A DNA stretch of 64,000 nt from NCBI GenBank assembly GCA_965267485.1, contig OZ254080.1, positions 806,001 through 870,000 on the forward strand, in the 5' to 3' direction. Below, one piece after another: positions 7,567 through 17,548 of this stretch (positions are counted from its first letter, which is position 1; the number at the start of each line of letters is the position of its first letter). The translations under genes were made by a program, and so were the position numbers. This stretch comes from JANQJA01 sp965267485. GTDB lineage: Bacteria; Pseudomonadota; Gammaproteobacteria; Pseudomonadales; Azotimanducaceae. The notes below the pieces were generated by a model that saw only the letters and a list, made by a program, of their open reading frames with translations, was not told the DNA's origin and did no database searches.

Positions 7567-10311
7567 ATGCAGGTCCTGAGCAAAATATTCGGCACCAAGA
7601 ACGATCGCGAGCTGAAACGGGTCAACAAGCTCGTTGCGCGGATCAACGCGTTCGAGGAAGACCTCGAGAAAGTCTCCGACGAGGAACTGAGAGCCCAGCG
7701 AGACAAGTTCCGCGAGCGCCTCGAAGGCGGTGAGTCGCTCGACCAGATCCTGCCGGAGGCGTTCGCCACCGTTCGCGAAGCAGGCAAGCGCGCGCTGGGT
7801 ATGCGGATCTTCGACGTTCAGCTCATTGGTGGTGTCATCCTCCACGAGGGCAAGATCGCCGAGATGAAGACCGGTGAGGGCAAGACGCTGGTCGCGACCC
7901 TGCCGCTTTACCTCAATGCCATTTCCGGTGCCGGGGTCCATCTGGTGACCGTCAACGACTACCTTGCCAACCATGGTGCCGACTGGATGGGACCCATGTA
8001 CGAGGCGCTGGGCATGACCGTCGGTGTTGTGCATGCCGGCCAGAGCCATGAAGACAAGAAAGCGGCTTACGCGGCCGATATCACCTACGGTACGAACAAC
8101 GAATTCGGTTTCGACTATCTGCGTGACAACATGGCGTTCAGCCTCGAGGAGCGGGTACAGCGGCAGCTGAACTTCGCTATCGTCGACGAGGTCGACTCGA
8201 TTCTGATCGACGAGGCGAGAACCCCACTGATCATTTCGGGTGGTGTGGAGCAGTCGAATGACCTGTATCAGGCCATCAACCGTATCGCCCCCACGCTGGA
8301 GCGTCAGATCAAGACACCGGAAGACATCCTGAACGAGGTCGAGCCCCCCGGCGACTATTATGTTGACGAGAAACAGCGCGATGTCGAGCTGACGGAATCC
8401 GGCCACGAGAAGGTCGAGGCGCTGCTCATCAGCAACGGGCTGCTCAAGGAAGGTGACAGTCTGTACGGCACGGCCAACCTGTCGCTGTTGCACCACGTGC
8501 ACAATGCGCTGAAGGCGCACACGCTGTTCCAGAAGGACGTCGACTACATCGTGCAGAATGGCGAGATTGTCATTGTTGACGAGCACACGGGACGAACGAT
8601 GCCCGGTCGCCGCTGGTCCGGCGGTATTCACCAGGCCATCGAGGCGAAGGAAGGCGTAACGATCACGAACGAGACGCAGACGCTTGCCTCGACCACGTTC
8701 CAGAACTTCTTCCGCATCTACGACAAGCTTGCCGGTATGACCGGTACTGCCGACACCGAGGCTTTCGAGTTCAAGCAGATCTATGGGCTCGATGTCGTGG
8801 TGATTCCCACCAATGTGCCCATGGTCCGGATTGATCACAACGACCTGATCTACCTCACGACCGAGGAAAAGTACGAGGCGATCGTCGATACCATTCAGGA
8901 GGCCATCGAGAAACAGGCGCCGGTACTTGTCGGTACCGCCTCAATTGAGTCGTCGGAAGTGGTTTCGAACCTGCTGAAGCAGAAGAAGATCAAGCACAGC
9001 GTATTGAACGCCAAGTTCCACGAGCAGGAAGCCGAGATCGTTGCCCAGGCCGGGCGGCCGGGTACGGTGACCATCGCGACGAACATGGCCGGCCGTGGTA
9101 CCGATATCATCCTTGGCGGCAACTGGGAGGCTGAGGTCGCCAAACTCGATAACCCGACCGATGAGCAGATCCAGCAGCTGAAGGACGAATGGCAGAAGAA
9201 CCACGACATCGTCATCGAAGCAGGCGGGCTTCACGTCATCGGCAGTGAACGTCACGAGAGCCGCCGTATCGACAACCAGCTTCGCGGTCGTGCCGGGCGG
9301 CAGGGTGACCCTGGCGTATCGAGGTTCTTCCTCTCGATGGACGACACGCTCATGCGACTCTTTGCGTCTGATCGGGTGCGATCGCTGATGCAGGGCGTCG
9401 GCATGGAGCGCGGTGAGGCGATCGAGCACCGCATGGTCACCGGTGCCATCGAGAAAGCACAGAAGCGCGTCGAAGGTCGCAACTTCGACATTCGCAAGCA
9501 GCTGCTCGAATACGATGATGTGGCAAATGACCAGCGCCAGATGATCTACGCCCAGCGCAATGAACTGATGGAAACGGACGACGTGTCCGAAACCATCGAC
9601 GTCCTCTGGGACGATGTCATCAACCAGGTCGTTGACAATTATGTGCCGCCCCAGAGCCTCGAGGAGCAGTGGGACGTTCCTGGTCTCGAGCAGGCGCTGC
9701 ACACCGAGTTCGGCCAGCATCTCCCGATCAGGGAGTGGCTTGATGCAGACGACGAACTGCACGAGGAAACACTGCGCGAGAAGATCGTCGCCGAGATCAA
9801 GGCGGAGTACGACAAGAAAGCCGAGGTGATCGGTCCGGGCATCCGCCAGTTCGAGAAGGCGATCATGCTGCGCATCCTCGATAACCTGTGGAAAGAACAT
9901 CTGGCGGCGATGGACTACCTGCGACAGGGCATTCACCTGCGCGCCTACGCGCAGAAGCAGCCGAAGCAGGAATACAAGCGAGAGGCGTTCGAACTGTTCG
10001 AGAACCTGCTGAACGACGTCAAGCTCGAGGTCATTCGGACGCTGTCCCGCGTCCGGCTGCAGAGCGAGGAAGATGCGCTCGCCGTCGAGCGGCAGCGCCG
10101 TGAGGAAGAAGCGCGCGCACGGCTCAGCTTCAACAAGGCAGAGGCCTCCTCTGCCATGGCGGAAGAGGAACCGGCGGCGGCCGCGGTCGGCGGTGGCGGT
10201 GCTGAACCAAAGACGCCATTCGTTCGCCAGGAGCGCAAGGTCGGCCGCAATGAGCCCTGCCCCTGTGGTTCCGGCAAGAAATACAAAGCCTGCCACGGGA
10301 AACTCCAGTAG
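7567..10311 (+). CDS. secA: Preprotein translocase ATPase SecA
   Basis: Motor ATPase that drives proteins through SecYEG. The product is about 914 residues and starts MQVLSKIFGTKNDRELKR. It carries KTGEGKTLVATLP (Walker A), VDEVDSILIDEARTPLI (DEAD-type Walker B), the helicase motif around ATNMAGRGTDI, and QLRGRAGRQGDPG. The C-terminal zinc-binding SecB-interaction tail RNEPCPCGSGKKYKACHG is complete. The frame also allows ATG at 7561; I prefer 7567 because GAGG sits 8 bp upstream. No SecM-like arrest ORF is visible upstream. Its stop overlaps the argJ start by one base. Confidence 0.97.
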   Translation: MQVLSKIFGTKNDRELKRVNKLVARINAFEEDLEKVSDEELRAQRDKFRERLEGGESLDQILPEAFATVREAGKRALGMRIFDVQLIGGVILHEGKIAEMKTGEGKTLVATLPLYLNAISGAGVHLVTVNDYLANHGADWMGPMYEALGMTVGVVHAGQSHEDKKAAYAADITYGTNNEFGFDYLRDNMAFSLEERVQRQLNFAIVDEVDSILIDEARTPLIISGGVEQSNDLYQAINRIAPTLERQIKTPEDILNEVEPPGDYYVDEKQRDVELTESGHEKVEALLISNGLLKEGDSLYGTANLSLLHHVHNALKAHTLFQKDVDYIVQNGEIVIVDEHTGRTMPGRRWSGGIHQAIEAKEGVTITNETQTLASTTFQNFFRIYDKLAGMTGTADTEAFEFKQIYGLDVVVIPTNVPMVRIDHNDLIYLTTEEKYEAIVDTIQEAIEKQAPVLVGTASIESSEVVSNLLKQKKIKHSVLNAKFHEQEAEIVAQAGRPGTVTIATNMAGRGTDIILGGNWEAEVAKLDNPTDEQIQQLKDEWQKNHDIVIEAGGLHVIGSERHESRRIDNQLRGRAGRQGDPGVSRFFLSMDDTLMRLFASDRVRSLMQGVGMERGEAIEHRMVTGAIEKAQKRVEGRNFDIRKQLLEYDDVANDQRQMIYAQRNELMETDDVSETIDVLWDDVINQVVDNYVPPQSLEEQWDVPGLEQALHTEFGQHLPIREWLDADDELHEETLREKIVAEIKAEYDKKAEVIGPGIRQFEKAIMLRILDNLWKEHLAAMDYLRQGIHLRAYAQKQPKQEYKREAFELFENLLNDVKLEVIRTLSRVRLQSEEDALAVERQRREEEARARLSFNKAEASSAMAEEEPAAAAVGGGGAEPKTPFVRQERKVGRNEPCPCGSGKKYKACHGKLQ

Positions 10312-11516
10312 TGGCCGTCGGGGAGGCATCGACCGCGTTCCATCCGGTCCCGGGCGTCAGGCTCTCTGCCGTCTCGGCGGGGATCAAACAGGCTGGCAGA
10401 AAGGACGTCGTGATGTTCGCCTTCGATGAGGGCAGTGAAACGGCCGGTGTCTTTACGCAGAGTCACTTCGCGGCGGCGCCGGTGGTTCTGGGCAAACGTC
10501 ACCTCTCGCAGGCCGGGACACGCTACTTCATCATCAACAGCGGCAATGCCAATGCCGGCGTCGGGGATGCCGGCATCGATGATGCGCTGGCATGCTGTCG
10601 TGCGGTGGCCGATTCGGCAGGCGCTTCGACCGAGGCGGTGATTCCGTTCTCCACCGGTGTGATCGGTGAGCGACTGCCGGTCGACAAAATTGTGGCTGTG
10701 GTCCCTGCGGCGCTCGATGCGCTGTCAGAAGACGCCTGGCTTGACGCTGCGCACGGCATCATGACGACGGATACGCGGCCGAAGATTGCATCCCGGCAGA
10801 TCGAGATCGACGGCAAGCTCGTCACGTTGACCGGCATTGCCAAAGGTGCGGGCATGATCCAGCCGAACATGGCGACCATGCTGGCCTACATCGCGACCGA
10901 TGCCGCGTGCGAGCATACGTCCCTCGGGGTGTTGCTGCGCGACGCCGTCGAGCGATCTTTCAACCGCATCACCGTGGACAGCGATACGTCGACAAATGAC
11001 GCCTGCATGCTGACGGCGACGGGGAGATCCGGCGTTGACGTATCCCGTGGCGATGAGCGTGAACAGTTCGGCGCCGCCCTCAGAAGCGTCTGTCTTGAGC
11101 TGGCACAGGGCATCGTGCGCGACGCCGAGGGCGCCACCAAGTTTGTCGAGGTGCGGGTCGAAGGCGGGACGGATACGTCGCAGTGTCTTGCTGTTGCCTA
11201 CGCAATCGCCAACTCACCGCTCATGAAGACCGCGATCTTTGCGAGCGATGCAAACTGGGGGCGGATCGTCATGGCGATCGGCAAGGCGGATACCGAGATT
11301 GAGACCAGTCAGCTCGATGCGTATCTGGGCGATGTGCAGCTGATGGCGGCGGGTCAGAAGCACCCGGAGTACACGGAAGCGCGCGGCGCCGCGGTGATGG
11401 CCGAAGCGGAGATCACGATTCGGGTCGATCTCAATGCGGGCATCGTCGCCGAGTCGGTCTGGACCTCTGACCTCTCCCACGAATACGTGCGAATCAACGC
11501 CGAGTACCGCACGTAG
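10311..11516 (+). CDS. argJ: Bifunctional ornithine acetyltransferase / N-acetylglutamate synthase ArgJ
   Basis: The enzyme recycles the acetyl group in arginine biosynthesis. The 401-residue product shows the autocleavage region KGAGMIQPNMATMLAYIAT, where the Thr of MATML becomes the nucleophile of the beta chain, and a C-terminal stretch LSHEYVRINAEYRT typical of ArgJ. The GTG start overlaps the secA stop (TAGTG), suggesting coupling, although the two functions are unrelated. Whether it has full bifunctional activity or only transacetylase activity cannot be told from sequence. Confidence 0.93.
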   Translation: MAVGEASTAFHPVPGVRLSAVSAGIKQAGRKDVVMFAFDEGSETAGVFTQSHFAAAPVVLGKRHLSQAGTRYFIINSGNANAGVGDAGIDDALACCRAVADSAGASTEAVIPFSTGVIGERLPVDKIVAVVPAALDALSEDAWLDAAHGIMTTDTRPKIASRQIEIDGKLVTLTGIAKGAGMIQPNMATMLAYIATDAACEHTSLGVLLRDAVERSFNRITVDSDTSTNDACMLTATGRSGVDVSRGDEREQFGAALRSVCLELAQGIVRDAEGATKFVEVRVEGGTDTSQCLAVAYAIANSPLMKTAIFASDANWGRIVMAIGKADTEIETSQLDAYLGDVQLMAAGQKHPEYTEARGAAVMAEAEITIRVDLNAGIVAESVWTSDLSHEYVRINAEYRT

Positions 11517-11550
11517 TACCTCCTCGCGCTCTTCCCTCGTCCCCCGCGTG

Positions 11551-14500
11551 CTAGAGCAGCGGGCCAGGCAGCACATCCGTCGATCCGTCCAGATAGGTGA
11601 CGACACCGTTCTGATCAACTGTGGCTGCAAGCGGTGCCTCGGCAGATGTTCCTGCGTAGATACGTCCTTCGATGCCGGTCGACGTCTTCTCTGCAATCAG
11701 CAATCCGAAGGGCGTCATGAGGCTCAACTGGTATCCATCCGTACGCGACGCCAGCTCGCCATCAATTCGCCGTGTGGTCTCCGGTACTTCGAGGCGAAGC
11801 CGTATCGGATTGCGTGAAAAATCGGTGCCCGCACTGAACGAAAGCCGCGTACTGCCGGCGACCAACTCATCTGCAAACCCGAAGGTTCGCAGCTCGGGCT
11901 CAAAGGGTTCGGGATTCGGAAACGACAGGTCACCGCCCCCGAAGCTGCTGGACGAATTGCCAATTCCGGTACGAATTCGCTTCGCGAGGATACGGCCATC
12001 ATCCTTTAGCTCGAAGTTGGTGTTCAGGAGTACAGGCCACCGTTCGACCTCGATCCCATCCTGAAGTCGAGCGAAATAGGACTGCCGGGCGAAGTCCTCC
12101 CATGAAAATGCTCGATCAGCACCAAAGGAACCGTCCTTGGTAAACATTCTGAAGGTGTCTCCGCTCTCCGGGTCGAGGACCTCGATTGTGGACGTCCACC
12201 GGTAGTTTCGTTCAGAAACCCGCTTGTTGAGTGTTCCGACGATCTCGTCAGTGCGTGGGTCAACCAGGTCTCCGGTCGCATTGATCGCGACATCCGCTTC
12301 GGAGTTCAGGATACTTGAGATCAACACAGAGAATGCTCTCGATGCCGGTTCGAAAGGCAGCCCGGGCAGCGCATCCTGGTCAGCAGTGCTGCCCGGAAAT
12401 GTCGATGCGACAATCTCGGCCAGCGTCGGTTGGACCTCTCGCATCGGTCCGGCGAAATCAATCATGCTGCTGGCAAACGCGGTACTGGCTTGCGACTCAC
12501 TCACGCTGGTCTCCATGGCGTCCGCGTACATTGATGTCAGTGTTGCGGTGTTTGCCGCACGATACATCATCGTTTTGATGACGCTGGTCAGGCTCACAGC
12601 GCCGGTCGCGGTCTGTCCAAGCTGCATCATCTCGCTCAGGAAGGCGAATGTCTGACGCCCCCGATAGGCGCTCGATGCTTCATCAGCAGATGGAATCCTG
12701 AAGTCGTCGACCGCCATGCCATCAAAGTAGGCAGCCATTGTCCGGGCGGTATCCCGGCGCGAGCGCGCGGTACCGTTGATCCCGCTGTTGAAGTCCGAGT
12801 CCGGCCATAGCAGCAACGCGTCGAACGCGACCGCAAGGGATGCAGAGAGGCGGGAAAGCGTTTCGGTCGGCGCCGAGAGATTGCCCGCATCGTCCACACT
12901 GAGATCGTCGTAGAATCTGTCGATCGATTCTTTGATGGTGTCCCGTTCCGGATCGTCTTCTTCAACCTGCTCAAGCATGGCAAGCCCCAGCGCAAGGATC
13001 ACCAACGCCTGCGGACGTTCGGAGACAGTACGGTTCGGCGTTGAAGGTGTCGGTAGCGCCGTCTTTGAAAGGTCGATGCCGCCAAGATTCAGGCCGGTCA
13101 GCAGCTGGAGCAGTCCGAGCACGTTGGCTTCTGCCTGTGCGAGATCCTTTGTCGTCATGGCGCTGCTGCCGGCGGCGCGCTGCGCAAGCGTGACGGCAAG
13201 GTCGGTCGCCACAGAGAGATGAATCGCGTTGGGCGACGCACTGTCGCTCAGGAATCCCGTGGTAGCCGCAGACAACTCGAAGTCCGGCTGCAGTGCAAAA
13301 GACTCGAGGAAGGCAACGGGTCCGCCAGCGGTTACGCAATCCCTGTCTGTATCCGGAAGATCGAGATCGCATTCAGCGGTGCCGCCAGTCGATGTGATGA
13401 CGAGCGGCGACGGCAGCTCACTGGCTGCCCGGGGAATGATGATCTCGAAATCATCGATACCCAGGCTCCCCGTTGTGGATGCGAGGCTGAACGATTCCCC
13501 GGACGGGCCCGACACAGAAAGTGTGGCGCCCGAAACCGGGCCTTTGATGACTCGGCCGCCGAACACGACGGTGCCCGGCTGTTGTTGCGGTGTGATCGGT
13601 CCGGGCAGCTGGAAGTGCGATCCGTCGGCGAGTCGAAGCACTCCCATCTCGTCCAGTTCGCCGTAGATCCCATCAGCGGTCGACAGCGCACCGGTTTCTA
13701 TCAGCCCCGGCCCCGTCCGGTCGACGTCGAGCGCGAGGCTGACATCGCCACGTTCCAGCTGATAGGTCGAGAAGGCGTCCTCGTCGGGCACGGTCAGCAC
13801 AAAGTCGTCGTTCCAGACGAGCTGACGGATGTCGTCGGGCGATGCCAGGTCAGCGGCGAGCTTGATCAGGGTCGGCCCGCTCGAAGAGTCGGCTTCAATA
13901 TTCTGCGTCTCCCACACGTTTCGAGGCGGAACGCCATCGCCTGAAGCGAAGCCCGAAATCACCAGGTAGTCGCCGGCCAATGGTGTGTCAGCCGTGTTGC
14001 CGAACTCGCTTCTTCGTTGTCTCCATTCCGCGCTGTATTCGTGGGTCTGCAGTCCATCGCTACCCGGCGAGTAGCTGAGGTTGACGCTCCATCGATCCGG
14101 TTCGAGAAATCCGTTCGGGCCCTTGCCGACGCCGCTGCGGAAACCCTGCAGAAAGGTCGCTGCAACCCTGATGGATTGTTGCGCTGACCATCGGACCTCG
14201 AGTCTCAGTGTCGAGACGTCGCCAGTCGTCGGACTTTCAGTCGGCAGGTCGAGCAACCAGAAGACGCCACCGTCGGCGAAATAGTTGATCTCGCCAAAGA
14301 CATTCGGGGGCAGGTCGAGCTCGCGCATGTCCGCGTGTCGTTTTTCTGCGGCCGTCTGATCCCAGGAAGAGAACAGTACGTCGATCGCGCGCTCAAGCGA
14401 TAGCGCGATGGCATCGGCGTCCACACCGGGGCCGACGTCGAAGCTGAGCCGCGCTTCGATCAGGCGACGAATGTCATCGCTCGCCATGAAGCGATAGTGT

Positions 14501-15750
14501 TCCATCGTTGCAGCCAGTTGCTCTGTCGCCGCTTGCTCGGCCGCCTCGGCGGCATGGAGAAACTCAGAAGCGAGCGGGTGGCTCCGGTTGGCGATCGCTG
14601 CGCTGACGAGTTGGGTCCCGGCGATCATCGATTCGAGTGTTCTGCGCCAGGACTCGCCGGCGGCGCCGGCAGCGGCAATCGGACTCGTCACGCCAATGAC
14701 CTGTTTCACCCCGGTCAGCGCTGTCTGCAAGTCGTCGGCGAAGCTTCTTGCGGCAACGGCGACACTGCCGCTTTCCACCGGGAAGCTGATATTCGACTCG
14801 GACAGGTCGGCGAACAGGTTTTTGTTTGCGCGAACCGCGACGCGCGCATCGGTGATGGTTGATCTCAGTTCAGCGAGCGTTGACGAGCCAGCCTGACCGA
14901 TTCGAATGTCGATAGCGAAGAGGCCGTCCCCCAGCAGCGTGGCGAGCCCGGTGACTCTCTCGACAGGCAGGACGATGCTCCCTGATTCATCGAAGTCCAT
15001 TGCCTCGACAAAGTCTGCGAGGGCTTGGTCAGGTGCGTCCGGACGCGTTGTGAGCATTCCGACGCTGAAGGCGGCGATGTACAGTGAGGCGGGCGGTGTA
15101 TCGGCGCGGATCTCCTGAACGATGTCCACTAACTGCAGCTGATCGAGCGGGTCCGGAAGCGGTCTGCCGATTAACTGTTCGATCATTGCGGTTGCGGCCA
15201 ATCGTGCAACCTCGATGTCTTCTTCAGTCACGACGCTCGCGCCGGCGCGCTTCTCAGCCAGCTGAATGATGAATTCTGATGCGAGCGATACCGGGCTGGT
15301 TGCTTCGGCGCCGGCAGCAATCGCGCCGCGCAGTCGAAAACCAGCAGGCAGATCATACGTCTCGCCGAATCTGGCCGTGCTCCCGTCTGATGCAATGCAG
15401 TCAGCGAGCCCGAAGTAGCCGGCATCGCATACCGCAGTACCGCCGGACGCCGTCAGGATGAGTGGATACGCGGCCTGTGACGAGACATTGGCCGTCGTCT
15501 CGAAGTAGCCGGATGGTCGGGTCCTGGCACCACTGGTCACGTCGAACGAGCGGCCGGTGGCATCGCTGACCGTCAGCGATGCGCCGGCGACCGGGCCCTT
15601 GACCACCCGGCCTTCAATGCTGATTTCCTCGAAGGATTCCGGCGGCGGAGGAGGGGCAGATTCGAGAGGGCGGTCGATAGTTCCCGGATCGTACTCCGAA
15701 TCACAAGCGGCCAGAAGGAGAGCGGAAAGTAACAGTAAGACAATGCGCAT
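11551..15750 (-). CDS. Giant lipoprotein with two ~685-residue tandem repeats (unknown function)
   Basis: The product is 1399 residues and begins with a lipoprotein signal peptide ending LLAAC, then a Pro/Glu-rich spacer. The whole body appears duplicated. GRVVKGPVAGASLTVSDATG (near residue 44) recurs as GRVIKGPVSGATLSVS (near residue 728). Each copy continues with a similar two-Cys segment (TASGGTAVCD / TSTGGTAECD), a long helical middle with AEKRAGAS / AQRAAGSS, and a terminal strand ending LPGPI / LPGPL. The KGP-GA-V segment resembles the opening of carboxypeptidase-regulatory-like or Ig-like surface modules, but I do not recognise the full unit. It starts 6 bp after the amidohydrolase stop, so the two are probably co-transcribed. 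Confidence 0.8.
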   Translation of the reverse strand: MRIVLLLLSALLLAACDSEYDPGTIDRPLESAPPPPPESFEEISIEGRVVKGPVAGASLTVSDATGRSFDVTSGARTRPSGYFETTANVSSQAAYPLILTASGGTAVCDAGYFGLADCIASDGSTARFGETYDLPAGFRLRGAIAAGAEATSPVSLASEFIIQLAEKRAGASVVTEEDIEVARLAATAMIEQLIGRPLPDPLDQLQLVDIVQEIRADTPPASLYIAAFSVGMLTTRPDAPDQALADFVEAMDFDESGSIVLPVERVTGLATLLGDGLFAIDIRIGQAGSSTLAELRSTITDARVAVRANKNLFADLSESNISFPVESGSVAVAARSFADDLQTALTGVKQVIGVTSPIAAAGAAGESWRRTLESMIAGTQLVSAAIANRSHPLASEFLHAAEAAEQAATEQLAATMEHYRFMASDDIRRLIEARLSFDVGPGVDADAIALSLERAIDVLFSSWDQTAAEKRHADMRELDLPPNVFGEINYFADGGVFWLLDLPTESPTTGDVSTLRLEVRWSAQQSIRVAATFLQGFRSGVGKGPNGFLEPDRWSVNLSYSPGSDGLQTHEYSAEWRQRRSEFGNTADTPLAGDYLVISGFASGDGVPPRNVWETQNIEADSSSGPTLIKLAADLASPDDIRQLVWNDDFVLTVPDEDAFSTYQLERGDVSLALDVDRTGPGLIETGALSTADGIYGELDEMGVLRLADGSHFQLPGPITPQQQPGTVVFGGRVIKGPVSGATLSVSGPSGESFSLASTTGSLGIDDFEIIIPRAASELPSPLVITSTGGTAECDLDLPDTDRDCVTAGGPVAFLESFALQPDFELSAATTGFLSDSASPNAIHLSVATDLAVTLAQRAAGSSAMTTKDLAQAEANVLGLLQLLTGLNLGGIDLSKTALPTPSTPNRTVSERPQALVILALGLAMLEQVEEDDPERDTIKESIDRFYDDLSVDDAGNLSAPTETLSRLSASLAVAFDALLLWPDSDFNSGINGTARSRRDTARTMAAYFDGMAVDDFRIPSADEASSAYRGRQTFAFLSEMMQLGQTATGAVSLTSVIKTMMYRAANTATLTSMYADAMETSVSESQASTAFASSMIDFAGPMREVQPTLAEIVASTFPGSTADQDALPGLPFEPASRAFSVLISSILNSEADVAINATGDLVDPRTDEIVGTLNKRVSERNYRWTSTIEVLDPESGDTFRMFTKDGSFGADRAFSWEDFARQSYFARLQDGIEVERWPVLLNTNFELKDDGRILAKRIRTGIGNSSSSFGGGDLSFPNPEPFEPELRTFGFADELVAGSTRLSFSAGTDFSRNPIRLRLEVPETTRRIDGELASRTDGYQLSLMTPFGLLIAEKTSTGIEGRIYAGTSAEAPLAATVDQNGVVTYLDGSTDVLPGPLL

Positions 15751-15756
15751 GGGTGT

Positions 15757-17388
15757 CTACGGGCTCATGAGGTTCTCAGTCAGGACGCGATTCTTCAGCA
15801 CGCGCCCGGCCGATTCACTCGCCTGACGGCCGTTCCGCCATGCCGGCTCGCCGTTGACGAGAACGTGCACCACGCCGCCCGAAAGCTGCCAGGGGTCGAC
15901 AAACGTCGCGTTGTCCCTGATCTGGCGGATGTCGAACACGATGATATCGGCGAAGGCGCCCTCAGCAAGTCGGCCGCGATCCTGTATGCCATAGACGTCC
16001 GCAGGCAGCGACGTCATTGAACGGATGGCGAACGGCAAGCTGATCACGCGATCCTCGATCACGTATTTGCGCAGCTTTCGTGGGAACGAGCCGAACGCGC
16101 GAGGGTGCGGCTTTCCTTTCTCCCAGACCGGGTAGGCGCCATCGGAGGCCGTCATGTTCCACTCCTCGCGCATGAACGTCTCGATGTCCTCATCGTTCAT
16201 GTTGAATGAGATGATGCCGGGATTGCCGTCTCTGAGGATGCGCATCGCCATGTCGAATGGCGTGAGTTCGTTGCCCGAAGCGACAGCCGCGAGGCTCTTG
16301 CCGAGCAGGGCCGTGTTGTCGGTGCGGCTGAAGACGATGCGGTCGGGGCCGCCTCGCCGCGCCAGGTTTTCATTGAACGCGGTGCGCAGGCGGGCTCGAA
16401 GCTCGGGGCTGTCGGTCTCCTCAAGGCCGCGGTGTTTACCCTCCGCGAATGCCCAACGAGGCAACAGGGCGGCGGCGAAGTTGGTCGATGAGGCTTCGTA
16501 GGGATACTGGTCGGTATAGACGGGAATTCCATCTGCCCGGGCCTGCCGGATGCGACGGGCGATGTCTTCCGAGAGGCCCCAGACGGGCGGGCCAAGTGCC
16601 TTGATGTGCGTGATGACGCCTGGCACGCCGGCATCGCGCGAGACCTCGATGACTTCGTCGACCGCAGCGGCGAGCCCGATCGTGAAGTCGGATTCGTCCC
16701 GGATGTGACTCTGGTAGGCTCCGCCCCAGGGCGCGACAACGCGCGCCAGCGCGATGAGTTCTGAATTCTCTGCGAAGCTGCCTGGCGCGTAGTAGAGCCC
16801 GCTGCTCAGTCCGAGTGCGCCGGCCGCCATCGCCGATTCCACGAGGTCTGCCATGGCGGCGAGTTCCTCGGGCGACGGCGCTCGTGCATCCATGCCCATG
16901 ACCTCGCGCCTGATCGAACCGTGCGGCGCAAAGAGACCGGCGTTGACGCCGAGGCCGTCCCGCTCCAGCGCTTCGATCGACGTTTCGAGATCAACCTCAC
17001 CACCCCCGTCGGGGTTCAGAAGGACCGTGGTGATGCCCTGGGCGAGGAGGCCCGGTGCGGCACTACGGTCGGCGGACTGCAGTGCTTCCCGTGCGTGACT
17101 GTGGGTGTCGATGAAACCGGGCGCGACATAGAGTCCGGTTGCGTCGATGAACTCGCGCGCGTCAGCGCCCGAGAGATCGCCGATCTTGACGATGCGGTCA
17201 CCGCGGGTGCCGATGTCGGCGTGGCGCCAGGGATTGCCAGAGCCGTCGAGCAAGCGGCCATTGGTGATGATGAGGTCATAGTCAGCAGCCATCGCCACGA
17301 TCGCTGACGTGCAGCAGACGATGAGAACCAGGAGGCGGCAAGCGGCCAGTGTGCTAGTCCTTGTCGAGATCGGACGCGGTCGCGTCAC
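15757..17388 (-). CDS. Exported D-aminoacylase-type amidohydrolase
   Basis: Belongs to the N-acyl-D-amino-acid deacylase branch of the amidohydrolase superfamily. Visible motifs are GFIDTHSHAR (metal-binding HxH), YQSHIRDES and ITHIKALG (two metal-site histidines) and MTASDGAYP (catalytic Asp), with a C-terminal composite beta domain (GRLAEGAFADIIVFD). The usual GNCG cysteine after the GVTT-type strand is replaced: the sequence reads GITTVLLNPDGGG. I place the start at the GTG at 17388, giving about 543 residues with an Arg-rich n-region, a hydrophobic core and a cleavage site near VAMA-ADY, so the enzyme is probably exported. This start overlaps yacG by 35 bp; the longer ATG frame to 17505 would run deep into yacG. 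Confidence 0.8.
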   Translation of the reverse strand: MTRPRPISTRTSTLAACRLLVLIVCCTSAIVAMAADYDLIITNGRLLDGSGNPWRHADIGTRGDRIVKIGDLSGADAREFIDATGLYVAPGFIDTHSHAREALQSADRSAAPGLLAQGITTVLLNPDGGGEVDLETSIEALERDGLGVNAGLFAPHGSIRREVMGMDARAPSPEELAAMADLVESAMAAGALGLSSGLYYAPGSFAENSELIALARVVAPWGGAYQSHIRDESDFTIGLAAAVDEVIEVSRDAGVPGVITHIKALGPPVWGLSEDIARRIRQARADGIPVYTDQYPYEASSTNFAAALLPRWAFAEGKHRGLEETDSPELRARLRTAFNENLARRGGPDRIVFSRTDNTALLGKSLAAVASGNELTPFDMAMRILRDGNPGIISFNMNDEDIETFMREEWNMTASDGAYPVWEKGKPHPRAFGSFPRKLRKYVIEDRVISLPFAIRSMTSLPADVYGIQDRGRLAEGAFADIIVFDIRQIRDNATFVDPWQLSGGVVHVLVNGEPAWRNGRQASESAGRVLKNRVLTENLMSP

Positions 17389-17548
17389 TCTCGTCCGCGT
17401 CCTCGGGGATGAAGCGATTGCCGCTCGCCCATTCGCCGAGATCAATGAGCTGGCAGCGTTCAGAGCAGAAGGGCCGATACTTGTTCTCCGGCTTCCATTC
17501 GACACGCTTTTTGCAGATCGGACACTCGACGGTCGGCGCTTTACTCAT
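17354..17548 (-). CDS. yacG: DNA gyrase inhibitor YacG (zinc-ribbon)
   Basis: A small 64-residue zinc protein. VECPICKKRVEW and RPFCSERCQLIDLGEWA give the CxxC...CxxxC site and the conserved LIDLGxWA signature. E. coli YacG binds GyrB and inhibits gyrase. The tail is acidic (EDADESDATASDLDKD), as in homologues. The ATG at 17548 overlaps the end of coaE by 8 bp, matching the common coaE-(zapD)-yacG order; zapD is absent between them. Confidence 0.92.
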   Translation of the reverse strand: MSKAPTVECPICKKRVEWKPENKYRPFCSERCQLIDLGEWASGNRFIPEDADESDATASDLDKD

